Assembly (NCBI GenBank): GCA_938041335.1
Contig: CALIAF010000031.1
Coordinates: 124,001-188,000, forward strand
DNA length: 64,000 nucleotides
Direction of reading: 5' to 3'
From: an uncultured Ulvibacter sp.
Lineage (GTDB): Bacteria > Bacteroidota > Bacteroidia > Flavobacteriales > Flavobacteriaceae
Position 1 is the stretch's first letter. Each line of letters opens with the position of its first letter. Positions 52,854 to 61,779 of the stretch are shown piece by piece. The notes under the pieces are model-generated. The model saw only the letters and a program-made list of their open reading frames with translations. It did not search any database and was not told where the DNA came from. A program made the position numbers and the translations under genes.

Positions 52854-54131
52854 TTAATCACATCTTGGTCCATATAAACCGCTATCTAGAACTCCTTGTT
52901 GGAATATAGTTATGGTTTCTCCATCGACAATAATGTCTAGAGGAAATTCTAACTCATAACCATCAGCTAAATATTCATCTACTTGTTCATTAGTAAGCAC
53001 TGATATAGTCGTTCCTTGGCCAGAAAGTGTTATAGGAAATACAAACTCGTAGCACAAAACATTATTGTTGCAATCTACGAAGTCTGCCTGAGTATAACCG
53101 TCGCATTCTGCAAGACAGGCGTTATCATATTCTATAACACCACCACTTGGATTTTCAACACATACAGGAACATATTCATCTGAACACCCACAGCCGTTTG
53201 CATCACAATCTACAAAGTCTGCCTGAGTATAACCGTCACATTCTGCGAGGCAGGCGTTATCATATTCTACAACATCACCACTTTGGTTTTCAACACATAC
53301 AGGAACATATTCATCTGAACACCCACAACCATTTGCATCACAATCTACAAAGTCTGCCTGAGTATAACCGTCACATTCTGCGAGACAGGCATTGTCATAT
53401 TCAATTGTATCACCATTTGGATTTGTAACGCATACAGGAACATATTCATCTGAACACTCACATCCATTTACCTCACACTCTACAAAGTCTGCCTGAGTAT
53501 AACCGTCACATTCTGCGAGACAGGCATTGTCATATTCTACTATAACACCATTAGGACTTGTTACACATACAGGTACATATTCATTTGTACAGTTACATCC
53601 ATTGTTTTCACAAGGAACATAGTTGTTAGGAGTGAAACCATCACAAAATGCGAAACAAGCATTTAAGTAAGTAATTATTGCTCCATTACTTTCTACACAG
53701 ACCGGGTCTGCTTCTAATGGGCAATCGCAATCATTAAATCTACTTGATTCAAGCAGACTCAGAAACTCTGTCTCATTATTAATTATTTCTATTATATCGT
53801 CTCCATTTGTTTTTATGCTAAATGGAAATGAAATTCCTTTCAAAAATAGTTGTGCAGTAGAACTTTCAATTACATTGGTGAATTCTTGAAAAGTGGTCAC
53901 TTTTACAATAGCATCATTATTATAAAATAGAGAAGTCGGAAACTCAAAAGTAAAGGCAAGACCTTTATTTAAATTTGGCTCATTTGCGTTAATATTAAAT
54001 TCAATTTGTTCTACAACTTTGATTAAAGATGCACTTTCGTTTGAATCGGTATTATCAACAAGGGTATCATCGTTTGTACACGATAAAAAGGTAAAAAAGC
54101 TTACCAAAACGAGGTATATTATTTTTTTCAT
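52854..54131 (-). CDS. Lipoprotein with five tandem Kazal-type inhibitor domains
   Basis: 425 residues. Lipoprotein signal YLVLVSFFTFLSC; then a 110-residue region of unknown fold, repeated in shorter form near the C-terminus (FVFPITLSGQGTTISVLTNE); between them five Kazal-like units of about 45 residues with the pattern CxC-x7-C...Y-x3-C-x3-C (such as CECSDEYVPVC, EYDNACLAECDGYTQADF). If the usual geometry holds (P1 two residues after the second Cys), the P1 residues are Leu, Asn, Asp, Asp, Asp. Kazal domains inhibit serine proteases in a substrate-like way. It is divergent from the sigma/FecR/receptor genes. Confidence 0.85.
   Translation of the reverse strand: MKKIIYLVLVSFFTFLSCTNDDTLVDNTDSNESASLIKVVEQIEFNINANEPNLNKGLAFTFEFPTSLFYNNDAIVKVTTFQEFTNVIESSTAQLFLKGISFPFSIKTNGDDIIEIINNETEFLSLLESSRFNDCDCPLEADPVCVESNGAIITYLNACFAFCDGFTPNNYVPCENNGCNCTNEYVPVCVTSPNGVIVEYDNACLAECDGYTQADFVECEVNGCECSDEYVPVCVTNPNGDTIEYDNACLAECDGYTQADFVDCDANGCGCSDEYVPVCVENQSGDVVEYDNACLAECDGYTQADFVDCDANGCGCSDEYVPVCVENPSGGVIEYDNACLAECDGYTQADFVDCNNNVLCYEFVFPITLSGQGTTISVLTNEQVDEYLADGYELEFPLDIIVDGETITIFQQGVLDSGLYGPRCD
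53075..53614 (-). repeat. Four 135-bp tandem coding repeats
   Basis: The CTAC(A/G)AAGTCTGCCTGAG block recurs at 53075, 53210, 53345 and 53480, an exact 135-bp (45-codon) period, with long stretches identical between units. The fifth, N-terminal-most Kazal unit is diverged. Confidence 0.9.
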
Positions 54132-54265
54132 AGTATTTTTTTTAAAATTAATATGGTTGTATTTTTTGATTAATCATAACTAAGACAACTGTAAACCAAA
54201 AAACCCTACAAAAAACCTAATTTATTTTTTACATAGATTTGAGGGGTAATTTATGAATTTTTTTA

Positions 54266-54778
54266 ATGGCAATAGGATTGAAAAATATATGTAATAAAGT
54301 AGTTTTTGAGAACATTTTCAATAAATACGGAAAGGATATAAAGCGTTTTGTCTTTTTTAAAACCCAAGATGCTGATCTGACAGACGATATTCTACAGGAA
54401 ACCTTTATTAAGCTTTGGGATCATTGTGGAAAGGTAGATTTTGCTAAAGTGAAGTCTTATTTATATATGGTAGCTAACAATACTTTTTTAAACCATATAA
54501 AGCATGAAAAAGTTGTACGAACACATCAGGCACAAACAGGTACATATGTATCTCATGAAACTCCCGAATTTGTTTTTATTGAAAAAGAATTTTTGAATAA
54601 AATAGAAACAACAATTGCCTCTTTACCAGATAAACAAAGGGAAGTATTTTTGTTAAACAGAATCGAAAAAATGAAGTATAAAGAAATTGCTGTCCAGCTT
54701 AATATTTCTGTTAAAACTGTTGAAAAAAGAATGCACGGCGCATTACTTGTAATGCGAAAGAAAATTGGAAATGTTTAA
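54266..54778 (+). CDS. ECF sigma factor (FecI-like)
   Basis: 170 residues. Region 2: FNKYGKDIKRFVFFKTQDAD and DDILQETFIKLWDH; region 4: ASLPDKQREVFLLNRIEKMK, YKEIAVQLNISVKTVEKRMH. The spacing to the FecR gene (54 bp) and the following TonB receptor make a cell-surface-signalling trio: receptor to anti-sigma to sigma. TAGATTTG at 54234-54241 could be its -7 box. Confidence 0.92.
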   Translation: MAIGLKNICNKVVFENIFNKYGKDIKRFVFFKTQDADLTDDILQETFIKLWDHCGKVDFAKVKSYLYMVANNTFLNHIKHEKVVRTHQAQTGTYVSHETPEFVFIEKEFLNKIETTIASLPDKQREVFLLNRIEKMKYKEIAVQLNISVKTVEKRMHGALLVMRKKIGNV

Positions 54779-54832
54779 TTTAGAAATTAGCGTAGGGTAT
54801 TTTACTTTTAAGTTGTCTTATATAATAGAAGC

Positions 54833-55756
54833 ATGAAACAAGAAGACGTACATACAAATAATGAGACTTTTTTAGCCCAATGGATAGAAGGTGATATATC
54901 TGATCAAGATTTTAAAAATTTGGTTAGTAAAGAGCATTACGCTTCATATTTAAAAATTAGAAAAGGTGTTGATGTTCTTGAATTCCTGCAGGCACCTTTA
55001 GATGATTCATTTAAGGCTATTAACCATAAATTAGTGCCGAAAAAGCCTACAGCAAAGCGAAGACTAATTTCAAGTAACATGATGAAAATCGCAGCCGTTA
55101 TTATAGTTTTGTTAAGTGTAGCCGGAGGTTTTTACTTTAATACAAACAATACTTCTGTTGGGTTCTCTCAACAAATGACAATTGCATTATTAGACGATTC
55201 TGAAGTGATTATCAATTCAAATTCTGATGTTAGTTATACGTATACAGATTGGTTGATGAATAGAGAATTAAATTTAAAAGGAGAGGCCTTTTTTAAAGTT
55301 AAAAAAGGAAAGAAGTTTACCGTAACAACCGAAAATGGAACAATTACGGTTCTCGGCACACAGTTTAATATTATTACTAACGACAATTATTTTGAAGTTG
55401 CCTGTTATGAAGGTAGCGTAAAAGTAATTTGTGATAAAAAAGAATATGTGCTAACTCCAAATTCTGTTTTTCGTAAGGCAAGTGGAAAGGACGAGAAGAT
55501 TCAGAATAATTTAGCCCCAGAACCTACGTGGATTTATGGTGAGAGTTCTTTTAAAAGTGTACCTCTTTATCAAGTTATTACTTCATTAAAAGACAAATAC
55601 AAAGTCGCATTTGATAGCTCTCAAATTGATACTTCCCTTATGTATACTGGTAGCTTTACTCATAAAGATGTATCAAAGGCCTTAGCAGCAGTTTTTAAGC
55701 CATTAGAAATTGAATATAAAAAAGAAGATAATGGGATGTATGTGTTGTCTTATTAA
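54833..55756 (+). CDS. FecR-family anti-sigma factor
   Basis: 307 residues. A cytosolic N-terminal part (FLAQWIEGDISDQDFKNLV), one membrane helix (MMKIAAVIIVLLSVAGGFYF), a periplasmic FecR domain (QMTIALLDDSEVIINSNSDV, LNLKGEAFFKVKKGKKFTV, GTQFNI) and a C-terminal DUF4974-like domain (SVPLYQVITSLKDKYKVAFD). It holds or activates the sigma factor in response to the receptor, from which it is separated by 3 bp. Confidence 0.92.
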   Translation: MKQEDVHTNNETFLAQWIEGDISDQDFKNLVSKEHYASYLKIRKGVDVLEFLQAPLDDSFKAINHKLVPKKPTAKRRLISSNMMKIAAVIIVLLSVAGGFYFNTNNTSVGFSQQMTIALLDDSEVIINSNSDVSYTYTDWLMNRELNLKGEAFFKVKKGKKFTVTTENGTITVLGTQFNIITNDNYFEVACYEGSVKVICDKKEYVLTPNSVFRKASGKDEKIQNNLAPEPTWIYGESSFKSVPLYQVITSLKDKYKVAFDSSQIDTSLMYTGSFTHKDVSKALAAVFKPLEIEYKKEDNGMYVLSY

Positions 55757-55759
55757 TTT

Positions 55760-58063
55760 ATGAAAAAATTTATCCTATTAATAGTTTACTTTTTTACTAT
55801 GGTAGTCTTTTCGCAAGAAGAGACTACTTTTTCATTTCTATATAATAATGTGCCGCTCTCAGCAGTTTTAACAGATTTAGAAGATAGTTATAAGGTTCGT
55901 TTTTCTTATAATGACGAAACTATTAAGCAAGTGAATATATCTTTAGATTTAAAGGATTCCGAGTTAAAAGCAGTATTAACTGAAATAACAAAACAGACGA
56001 AAATGGAGTTTAACTTCATTGATGAGCGTTACATATTTGTAGTTAAAGGAAGTCTTGAAAATAGACCAATAGAACAACTAGAGGGTGTATTAATTAAAGG
56101 GTATTTAACACAAGGAATTAACAAAGGACTAAATGGGGTTTTTGTAATTGAGCCTTCAAGATTAGGGCTATTACCTGGCCTTACCGAAGCAGATGTACTA
56201 GAAAGTATACAGCAATTACCGGGTGTTGTTAGCCCAAACGAAACTGCCTCAGGAATGATTGTACGTGGAGGAAATTATGATCAAAATAGTATTCTTTTTG
56301 ATGAAATTCCTATTTACCACAAAGGGCATCTTTTTGGTATGATTTCTCCTTTTAATCCAAACGCTGTAGCTAAAATTTCTTTTTATAATAAAGGGGCACA
56401 CCCACGTTATGGAGAACGTGTTTCTAGCATTGTGAAAATAGAAACAACGAACAAAATTTCGAATACTTCTAAATTTAGCGCGGGGTTTAATGGAATACGT
56501 GCAAATGCAGTCATTGAAGCGCCAATTATTAAGAATAAACTAGGAATTCAAACCTCGTTTAGCAGGAGCTTTAATGAGCTCTATCAATCTGTAACTTTTG
56601 ATCAACTCGCAGAAAAAGTCTTTCAAGATAGTAGGATATTAGACGCTAATACTAATGCAAACAGCTTTTATTTTTTTGATACAAATGTTAAAATTAATTA
56701 TTTGTTAAACGAAAAGAACAACTTAGCGATTAGCGCTTTTTACGTTGATAATAACTTAGATTATGAAGTGAAAAGCACTAATAGTAAGGCAAGTTTATTT
56801 GATAAGCTTAATAGTAATAATGAAGGGTATAGCTTTCAATGGAAAAGTGGTTGGAATAATAAATGGAAGTCTAATACAAAAGCCTATGTTTCCAAGTACA
56901 GGCTTAATTATAATTTTTTAGAATTTGATGCTGATTTGATTGTTTCAGATTTTAAAAAACAAAATATAGTTTTTGATTCTGGTCTATCTACTGAGTTTTT
57001 CTATGATATTACTACCAAGCAAAAAGCTTCCATAGGGTATAGTTATAATTTAAAAGATGTGAGTTATGCTTTTTTAGAATCTGCAGACCTTTCATTTATT
57101 TTAGATGCGGATAAAAGTAAATTGAAAACACACGCTCTTTTTGGGAATTATAGTTATTCTAATAAAAAAAAGATTGGTTATAGCCTTGGTTTTAGATCAA
57201 ATTATTTTCCTGAGTTGGAAAAAATCAAGATTGAACCACGCTTGATAGTATATAAAAGGCTCCTAAAAAACATAACATTACAAGCATCTGGCGAGCTTAA
57301 AAATCAAGTTATTTCGGAAATTGAAGAGTCTGTAGCGAGTGACTTTTCTTTAGAAAATAAACTATGGCGTTTGGTTGATAATATGGCATTTCCCATTATT
57401 AAAAGTAAACAAGCATCTATTGGATTTTTATATAGTAATAATGGATGGGCCATAGATGTAGATGGCTATTATAAAATGATAGACGGTCTTACTACATTAT
57501 CATTAGGGTTTTTAAATCCGCTGGATAATGAGTATCATATCGGAAATAAAAGAGTGAAAGGTGTTGATGTCTATGCAAAAAAAGAAATCAATAATGTAAA
57601 AGCTTGGCTAAGTTATACTTTGCAGAATACCGATAGTAAATTTAACGGTATCAATAATGGTGAGTCATTTACTTCGAGTACAAGTATTGAACAAACCCTA
57701 TCAACTTCATTAGCATATAAGTTAAAGCAATTTAATGTAGCTATTTCTTGGAATTGGCGAACCGGAAAGCCATATACTAAGGGCTTGTTTAATCCCGATA
57801 ACGGTATTTATTTTGATAAAATAAATACTGAAAATTTACCAAATTATCATCGTTTAGACTTATCGAGTACCTACAATTTTTTCTTTTCAAGTAGTAATAA
57901 ATTAAAAGGCACTATTGGGTTTTCTGTACGAAACTTATACAATCAAAAAAATCTATTAAGTAAGGAGTATGTTGGGAACAATGGCCTTAACGACCCAATA
58001 AAAGTAATAGATAAATACGCTTTAGGTATCACCCCAAATGTTTTAATGAAAGTTAGTTTTTAA
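55760..58063 (+). CDS. TonB-dependent receptor with N-terminal signalling (STN) domain
   Basis: 767 residues. Signal peptide FILLIVYFFTMVVFSQ; STN domain (about 20-90: NVPLSAVLTDLEDSYKVRFS); plug domain (LESIQQLPGVVSPNETASG, MIVRGGNYDQNSILFDEIPI) and a 22-strand-type barrel ending GITPNVLMKVSF. No SusD partner follows, so glycan import of the Sus type is not indicated; the ligand is unknown. Its end overlaps the converging nhaC gene by 11 bp. Confidence 0.9.
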   Translation: MKKFILLIVYFFTMVVFSQEETTFSFLYNNVPLSAVLTDLEDSYKVRFSYNDETIKQVNISLDLKDSELKAVLTEITKQTKMEFNFIDERYIFVVKGSLENRPIEQLEGVLIKGYLTQGINKGLNGVFVIEPSRLGLLPGLTEADVLESIQQLPGVVSPNETASGMIVRGGNYDQNSILFDEIPIYHKGHLFGMISPFNPNAVAKISFYNKGAHPRYGERVSSIVKIETTNKISNTSKFSAGFNGIRANAVIEAPIIKNKLGIQTSFSRSFNELYQSVTFDQLAEKVFQDSRILDANTNANSFYFFDTNVKINYLLNEKNNLAISAFYVDNNLDYEVKSTNSKASLFDKLNSNNEGYSFQWKSGWNNKWKSNTKAYVSKYRLNYNFLEFDADLIVSDFKKQNIVFDSGLSTEFFYDITTKQKASIGYSYNLKDVSYAFLESADLSFILDADKSKLKTHALFGNYSYSNKKKIGYSLGFRSNYFPELEKIKIEPRLIVYKRLLKNITLQASGELKNQVISEIEESVASDFSLENKLWRLVDNMAFPIIKSKQASIGFLYSNNGWAIDVDGYYKMIDGLTTLSLGFLNPLDNEYHIGNKRVKGVDVYAKKEINNVKAWLSYTLQNTDSKFNGINNGESFTSSTSIEQTLSTSLAYKLKQFNVAISWNWRTGKPYTKGLFNPDNGIYFDKINTENLPNYHRLDLSSTYNFFFSSSNKLKGTIGFSVRNLYNQKNLLSKEYVGNNGLNDPIKVIDKYALGITPNVLMKVSF

Positions 58064-59732
58064 TTTCAGAACTAGCTAGCAGCTTTATTTTTATTCTAAA
58101 TGCAGCAAAAATAAGGGTCATAAAAGGGCTTAACCAGTTAAATATAGCAAACATAAAGTACTCGCCAACACCAACGCCAAGAACGCCGCTTTGGTAAGCA
58201 CCGCAAGTGTTCCACGGGATTAAAACTGAAGTTACCGTACCAGAATCTTCTAAGGTTCTAGATAAATTCTCCGGTGCTAAGCCTTTATCCTCATAAGCTT
58301 GCTTAAACATTTTTCCAGGAATCACTAAAGCTAGATATTGATCGCTTGCTATAACATTAAGCCCAAAACAACTTACCACCGTTGTTGCAAATAAACCAAA
58401 AACAGATGAAGCCATTTTTAGTAGTGATTTTGTGATACGCGCCAGCGCACCTATACCGTCCATAATACCACCAAAAACCATTGCAGCCATGATTAAAAGA
58501 ATGGTCCATAGCATCCCCATAACTCCACCTGAGCCAAATAGTTTTTTTAGTCTTTTAATTGTAATAAGCTTATCTAGATTTTCTGCTTTGTTGATAATAA
58601 CAGTTTTATCTTGGTAGGATGAAGCAAAGAATTCGCTAAGATTTGATATTGTATAAACACCTTTCAAATCATCATCGGAAAATAGATTTTCTAGCCTTCC
58701 CTCGTCATTATTTATTTTATCAATATCATCTTGGGTAAATGCATTTTTGTATTCCGAGTTGTCTATTGTTACATTAGTATCCGTGAAAATGGAATTAATT
58801 ATAGTTTGTGTCGAACTATCTGTGATAGTGCTTAACAGTTTTGGTTGAAATATAAATGCAAATATAATGGCTAGTATTACACCAGAAGCTAAAGCAATAA
58901 GAGGTTTGGTTTTGAATAGTATTAAAACAATAACGGCCAGAGGAACAAGAAATAACCAAGGAGTGATCACGAAATAAGTATCGATAGTTTCGAGAATGAA
59001 TGTAGTGTCAGAATTTCCACTTGATTCAATATTAAAACTGATTATGGTAAATACAATCAACGTTATCACAATAGTTGGCACTGTTGTGAATGCCATATAT
59101 TTTATATGTGTAAATAAATCTGTTCCAGCCATTGCGGGTGCTAAGTTGGTTGTATCACTTAATGGAGACATTTTATCTCCAAAGTATGCTCCAGAGATCA
59201 CGGCTCCAGCAATCATACCTGGATTAATTCCTAATGCGGTCCCAATACCTATTAAAGCAATACCTACGGTTGCAGAGGTGGTCCAAGAACTACCCGTTGC
59301 GATAGAGATTATTGCTGCTATAATTACAGAGGCTGGTAAAAATATTTCTGCGCTTAATACTTGTAAGCCATAATATACCATAGCAGGTATAATGCCACTT
59401 ACAAGCCATGTACCTGCAAGCGCTCCTACTAGTAATAAAATCATAATAGGAACTAAAACACTTTTTAGATTTTCCCATATTTCTTTTATCATTACTTCTA
59501 TAGAGACCTTATTTAAAAGACCAACTATAGCAGCAATACCACCTCCAATTAATAAAATATATTGATTAGAATAATCTCCTAACCAAGCACCATCTTTTCC
59601 AAAAATGTTATACGCTAATAACGCCATAAGAATTAAAACAGGAATCATAGCTTCACCAAAGCTTAACTCCTTGTTGTCTTTTATTTTCTGGTCTTGAATG
59701 TCAATATCTGACAAATTATTGTCGTCTTGCAT
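58053..59732 (-). CDS. NhaC-family Na+/H+ antiporter
   Basis: 559 residues with about a dozen membrane helices. ATGSSWTTSATVGIALIGIG, GAVISGAYFGDKMSPLSDTT and GVMGMLWTILLIMAAMVFGG are typical NhaC wording. A soluble insert of roughly 100 residues (about 300-400: NSIFTDTNVTIDNSEYKNAF, DDIDKINNDEGRLENLF) interrupts the membrane part. It exports sodium against protons, which fits a marine host. Confidence 0.88.
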   Translation of the reverse strand: MQDDNNLSDIDIQDQKIKDNKELSFGEAMIPVLILMALLAYNIFGKDGAWLGDYSNQYILLIGGGIAAIVGLLNKVSIEVMIKEIWENLKSVLVPIMILLLVGALAGTWLVSGIIPAMVYYGLQVLSAEIFLPASVIIAAIISIATGSSWTTSATVGIALIGIGTALGINPGMIAGAVISGAYFGDKMSPLSDTTNLAPAMAGTDLFTHIKYMAFTTVPTIVITLIVFTIISFNIESSGNSDTTFILETIDTYFVITPWLFLVPLAVIVLILFKTKPLIALASGVILAIIFAFIFQPKLLSTITDSSTQTIINSIFTDTNVTIDNSEYKNAFTQDDIDKINNDEGRLENLFSDDDLKGVYTISNLSEFFASSYQDKTVIINKAENLDKLITIKRLKKLFGSGGVMGMLWTILLIMAAMVFGGIMDGIGALARITKSLLKMASSVFGLFATTVVSCFGLNVIASDQYLALVIPGKMFKQAYEDKGLAPENLSRTLEDSGTVTSVLIPWNTCGAYQSGVLGVGVGEYFMFAIFNWLSPFMTLIFAAFRIKIKLLASSEIKN

Positions 59733-59835
59733 GGGTGTGGTTTTTTAGATATGTAATGTTACGATTTTGCGAGGTAGTTTGCAAATCAAAAAAAGCCGCA
59801 CCATGTGCAGCTTTCGGTTTTAATTATTACAGGAA

Positions 59836-61047
59836 TTATAATACTCCTACTTCTATCATACATTCACGCATCATCGCATACGTACGTTCAATATCTGCGT
59901 CAAGCCCAATAGAAAAACGTATTAAGCCATCTGTCAATCCCATTTCTACTTGTTCATCTTCTGGTATTTCAGAAGAAGTAGAAGAACCCGGAGCGCTAAA
60001 TAATGTTTTGTAAAACCCTAGACTAACGGCAAGGTATCCTAGATTGCGTTCTTGCATCAATTCCATTAATTCATTTGCTTTATCAAGGCTACCGGCATCT
60101 ATGGTAAGCATGCCTCCAAAACCATATTGCTGGTTCATTTGCTTTTTCATGAGTTCATGACCCGGATGTGACGCTAACCCAGGGTACACAGTACGCAAGC
60201 CATTTGCCTCAAATTTTTGCGCTAAAAATAGACCGTTTTTACTATGCTGTTGCATGCGTATGTGCAGCGTACGTAGATTTTTTAAAATACTTGCTGCACG
60301 TAAACTATCCATGGAGGCTCCTAACAACATACACGCGCCATCATTAACATTACGTAATGTGTCTATCAATTCTTGACTTCCGCAAACCACACCACCCATG
60401 GTATCGCTGGCACCATTAATAAATTTAGTCAAACTATGCATCACCACATCTGCTCCTAACTTGGCTGGAGAAATAGATAAAGGGGAAAAGGTATTGTCAA
60501 CAAGTAGAGGGATGTCGTGTTTCTTTGCAATTTTTGCAAGTCCTTCTATATCTGCAATCTCTAATAATGGATTACTCACACACTCACAAAAGAGAACCTT
60601 GGTATCTGGCGTTATTGCTGCTTCTACAACATCTAGTTTTGTGATATCTACAAATGAGGTTTGTATATTTAAACGTGGGGCAAAGTTTTTTAAGAAGGCA
60701 TAAGTACCTCCATAAATTGTTCTACTAGACACTATGTGGTCGCCCGCTTCACAAAACTGTAAGAGGGTAGGAGTGATAGCACCCATACCGCTGGCAGCTA
60801 CATTAGCTGTTTCTGTTCCTTCCATTGCTGCTAGGGCTTCGCCCAAGTACAAATTTGACGGGGTAGAATGGCGTGAGTATAAATAACAACCATCTGCGTT
60901 TCCTTCAAAGGTATCAAACATTGTTTTTGCAGACAAGAATGTATAAGTAGAAGAGTCTGATATAGAAGGATTTACGCCTCCAAACTCACCAAAATATTGA
61001 AGATCTTGAATGTTATTTGCTGGTTTAAAGTTTTTTTTGTTAGCCAT
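59836..61047 (-). CDS. PLP-dependent Cys/Met metabolism enzyme (methionine gamma-lyase-like)
   Basis: 403 residues. CYLYSRHSTPSNLYLGEALA, ASGMGAITPTLLQFCEAGDH and the PLP-lysine region DVVMHSLTKFINGASDTMGG identify the trans-sulfuration enzyme group; YSRHSTPS is the phosphate-binding Tyr/Arg motif. Gamma-lyase and cystathionine enzymes cannot be separated by motif alone. The divergent Lrp-family gene favours amino-acid catabolism. Confidence 0.82.
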   Translation of the reverse strand: MANKKNFKPANNIQDLQYFGEFGGVNPSISDSSTYTFLSAKTMFDTFEGNADGCYLYSRHSTPSNLYLGEALAAMEGTETANVAASGMGAITPTLLQFCEAGDHIVSSRTIYGGTYAFLKNFAPRLNIQTSFVDITKLDVVEAAITPDTKVLFCECVSNPLLEIADIEGLAKIAKKHDIPLLVDNTFSPLSISPAKLGADVVMHSLTKFINGASDTMGGVVCGSQELIDTLRNVNDGACMLLGASMDSLRAASILKNLRTLHIRMQQHSKNGLFLAQKFEANGLRTVYPGLASHPGHELMKKQMNQQYGFGGMLTIDAGSLDKANELMELMQERNLGYLAVSLGFYKTLFSAPGSSTSSEIPEDEQVEMGLTDGLIRFSIGLDADIERTYAMMRECMIEVGVL

Positions 61048-61204
61048 GTTTATTTTGTTTATTTCGGTAAAAGTATGTTTTTATAGAATTTAAATCAATC
61101 ATGAATGATTTATTTAGTTAATAAATCGGACTAATGTATATAATATAGAATATTTGTTATTTTTGAAACAGGATTATGGGTATGAACCCGAAAATTTTTC
61201 AATT

Positions 61205-61663
61205 ATGAAATTAGATGCAATAGATAAACAACTACTTACTTTAGTTCAGCACGATAGTAAACAAACTAATAAGCAACTTTCACAGCAATTAAATCTTTCA
61301 GTGACGGCGGTTTTTGAGCGAATAAAAAAGCTAGAGCGTAGCGGTGTGATAAAAGAATATGTCGCGATTCTAGATAAAAAAATGGTAAATCTGGGCTTTA
61401 TTGTTTTTTGTCATGTAAAACTTACAAAACACGAGCAAAAGTCTATTGCTCATTTTGAGGCCGAGGTAACCCAATTGCCAGAAGTATTAGAATGCTTTCA
61501 CGTAAGTGGTGAGTATGACTATCTCCTAAAAGTGGCTGTGACAGATATGGCACATTTTAGAACCTTTATGGTGTCTAAGCTCACTTCATTAAAAGAAATA
61601 GGAAGTACCCAGAGTTCTTTTACTATTCAAGAAGTAAAGAATAACACTGCGGTGACTCTATAA
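61205..61663 (+). CDS. Lrp/AsnC-family transcriptional regulator
   Basis: About 152 residues from MKLDAIDKQLLTLVQ (ATG 61205; a longer frame from a TTG adds 17 unlikely residues). Helix-turn-helix TNKQLSQQLNLSVTAVFERI and a RAM domain (FHVSGEYDYLLKVAVTDMAH) are clear. It probably senses an amino acid and controls the divergent PLP enzyme. TATTTTTG at 61158-61165 may be its -7 box. Confidence 0.9.
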   Translation: MKLDAIDKQLLTLVQHDSKQTNKQLSQQLNLSVTAVFERIKKLERSGVIKEYVAILDKKMVNLGFIVFCHVKLTKHEQKSIAHFEAEVTQLPEVLECFHVSGEYDYLLKVAVTDMAHFRTFMVSKLTSLKEIGSTQSSFTIQEVKNNTAVTL

Positions 61664-61702
61664 ACTGTTGCCCATTATCTTTTAAACTTGTAAAGTCTAT
61701 TG

Positions 61703-61710
61703 TACCTTTG
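61703..61710 (+). promoter_or_regulatory. Likely -7 box of lpdA
   Basis: TACCTTTG fits TAnnTTTG; a TTT 19 bp upstream could be a weak -33 element. It is 69 bp before the ATG. Confidence 0.45.
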
Positions 61711-61779
61711 TAGCCGTACTTTTTACATGATTGTAAAAGGTATCAAACAAATAAAATTTCAACAATAAAAATTAAGATT

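Noticed and set aside
53147-53428. His-rich repetitive 93-codon plus-strand frame
   Set aside because: It is the antisense of the tandem Kazal repeats; its repetition comes from the 135-bp coding repeat.
55760-58063. SusC-type glycan importer
   Set aside because: No SusD gene follows and the N-terminus is an STN signalling domain rather than the usual SusC carboxypeptidase-like domain.
61048-61204. SAM riboswitch for the PLP gamma-lyase
   Set aside because: No SAM-box features are visible in the short AT-rich gap; the divergent Lrp regulator is a simpler explanation.
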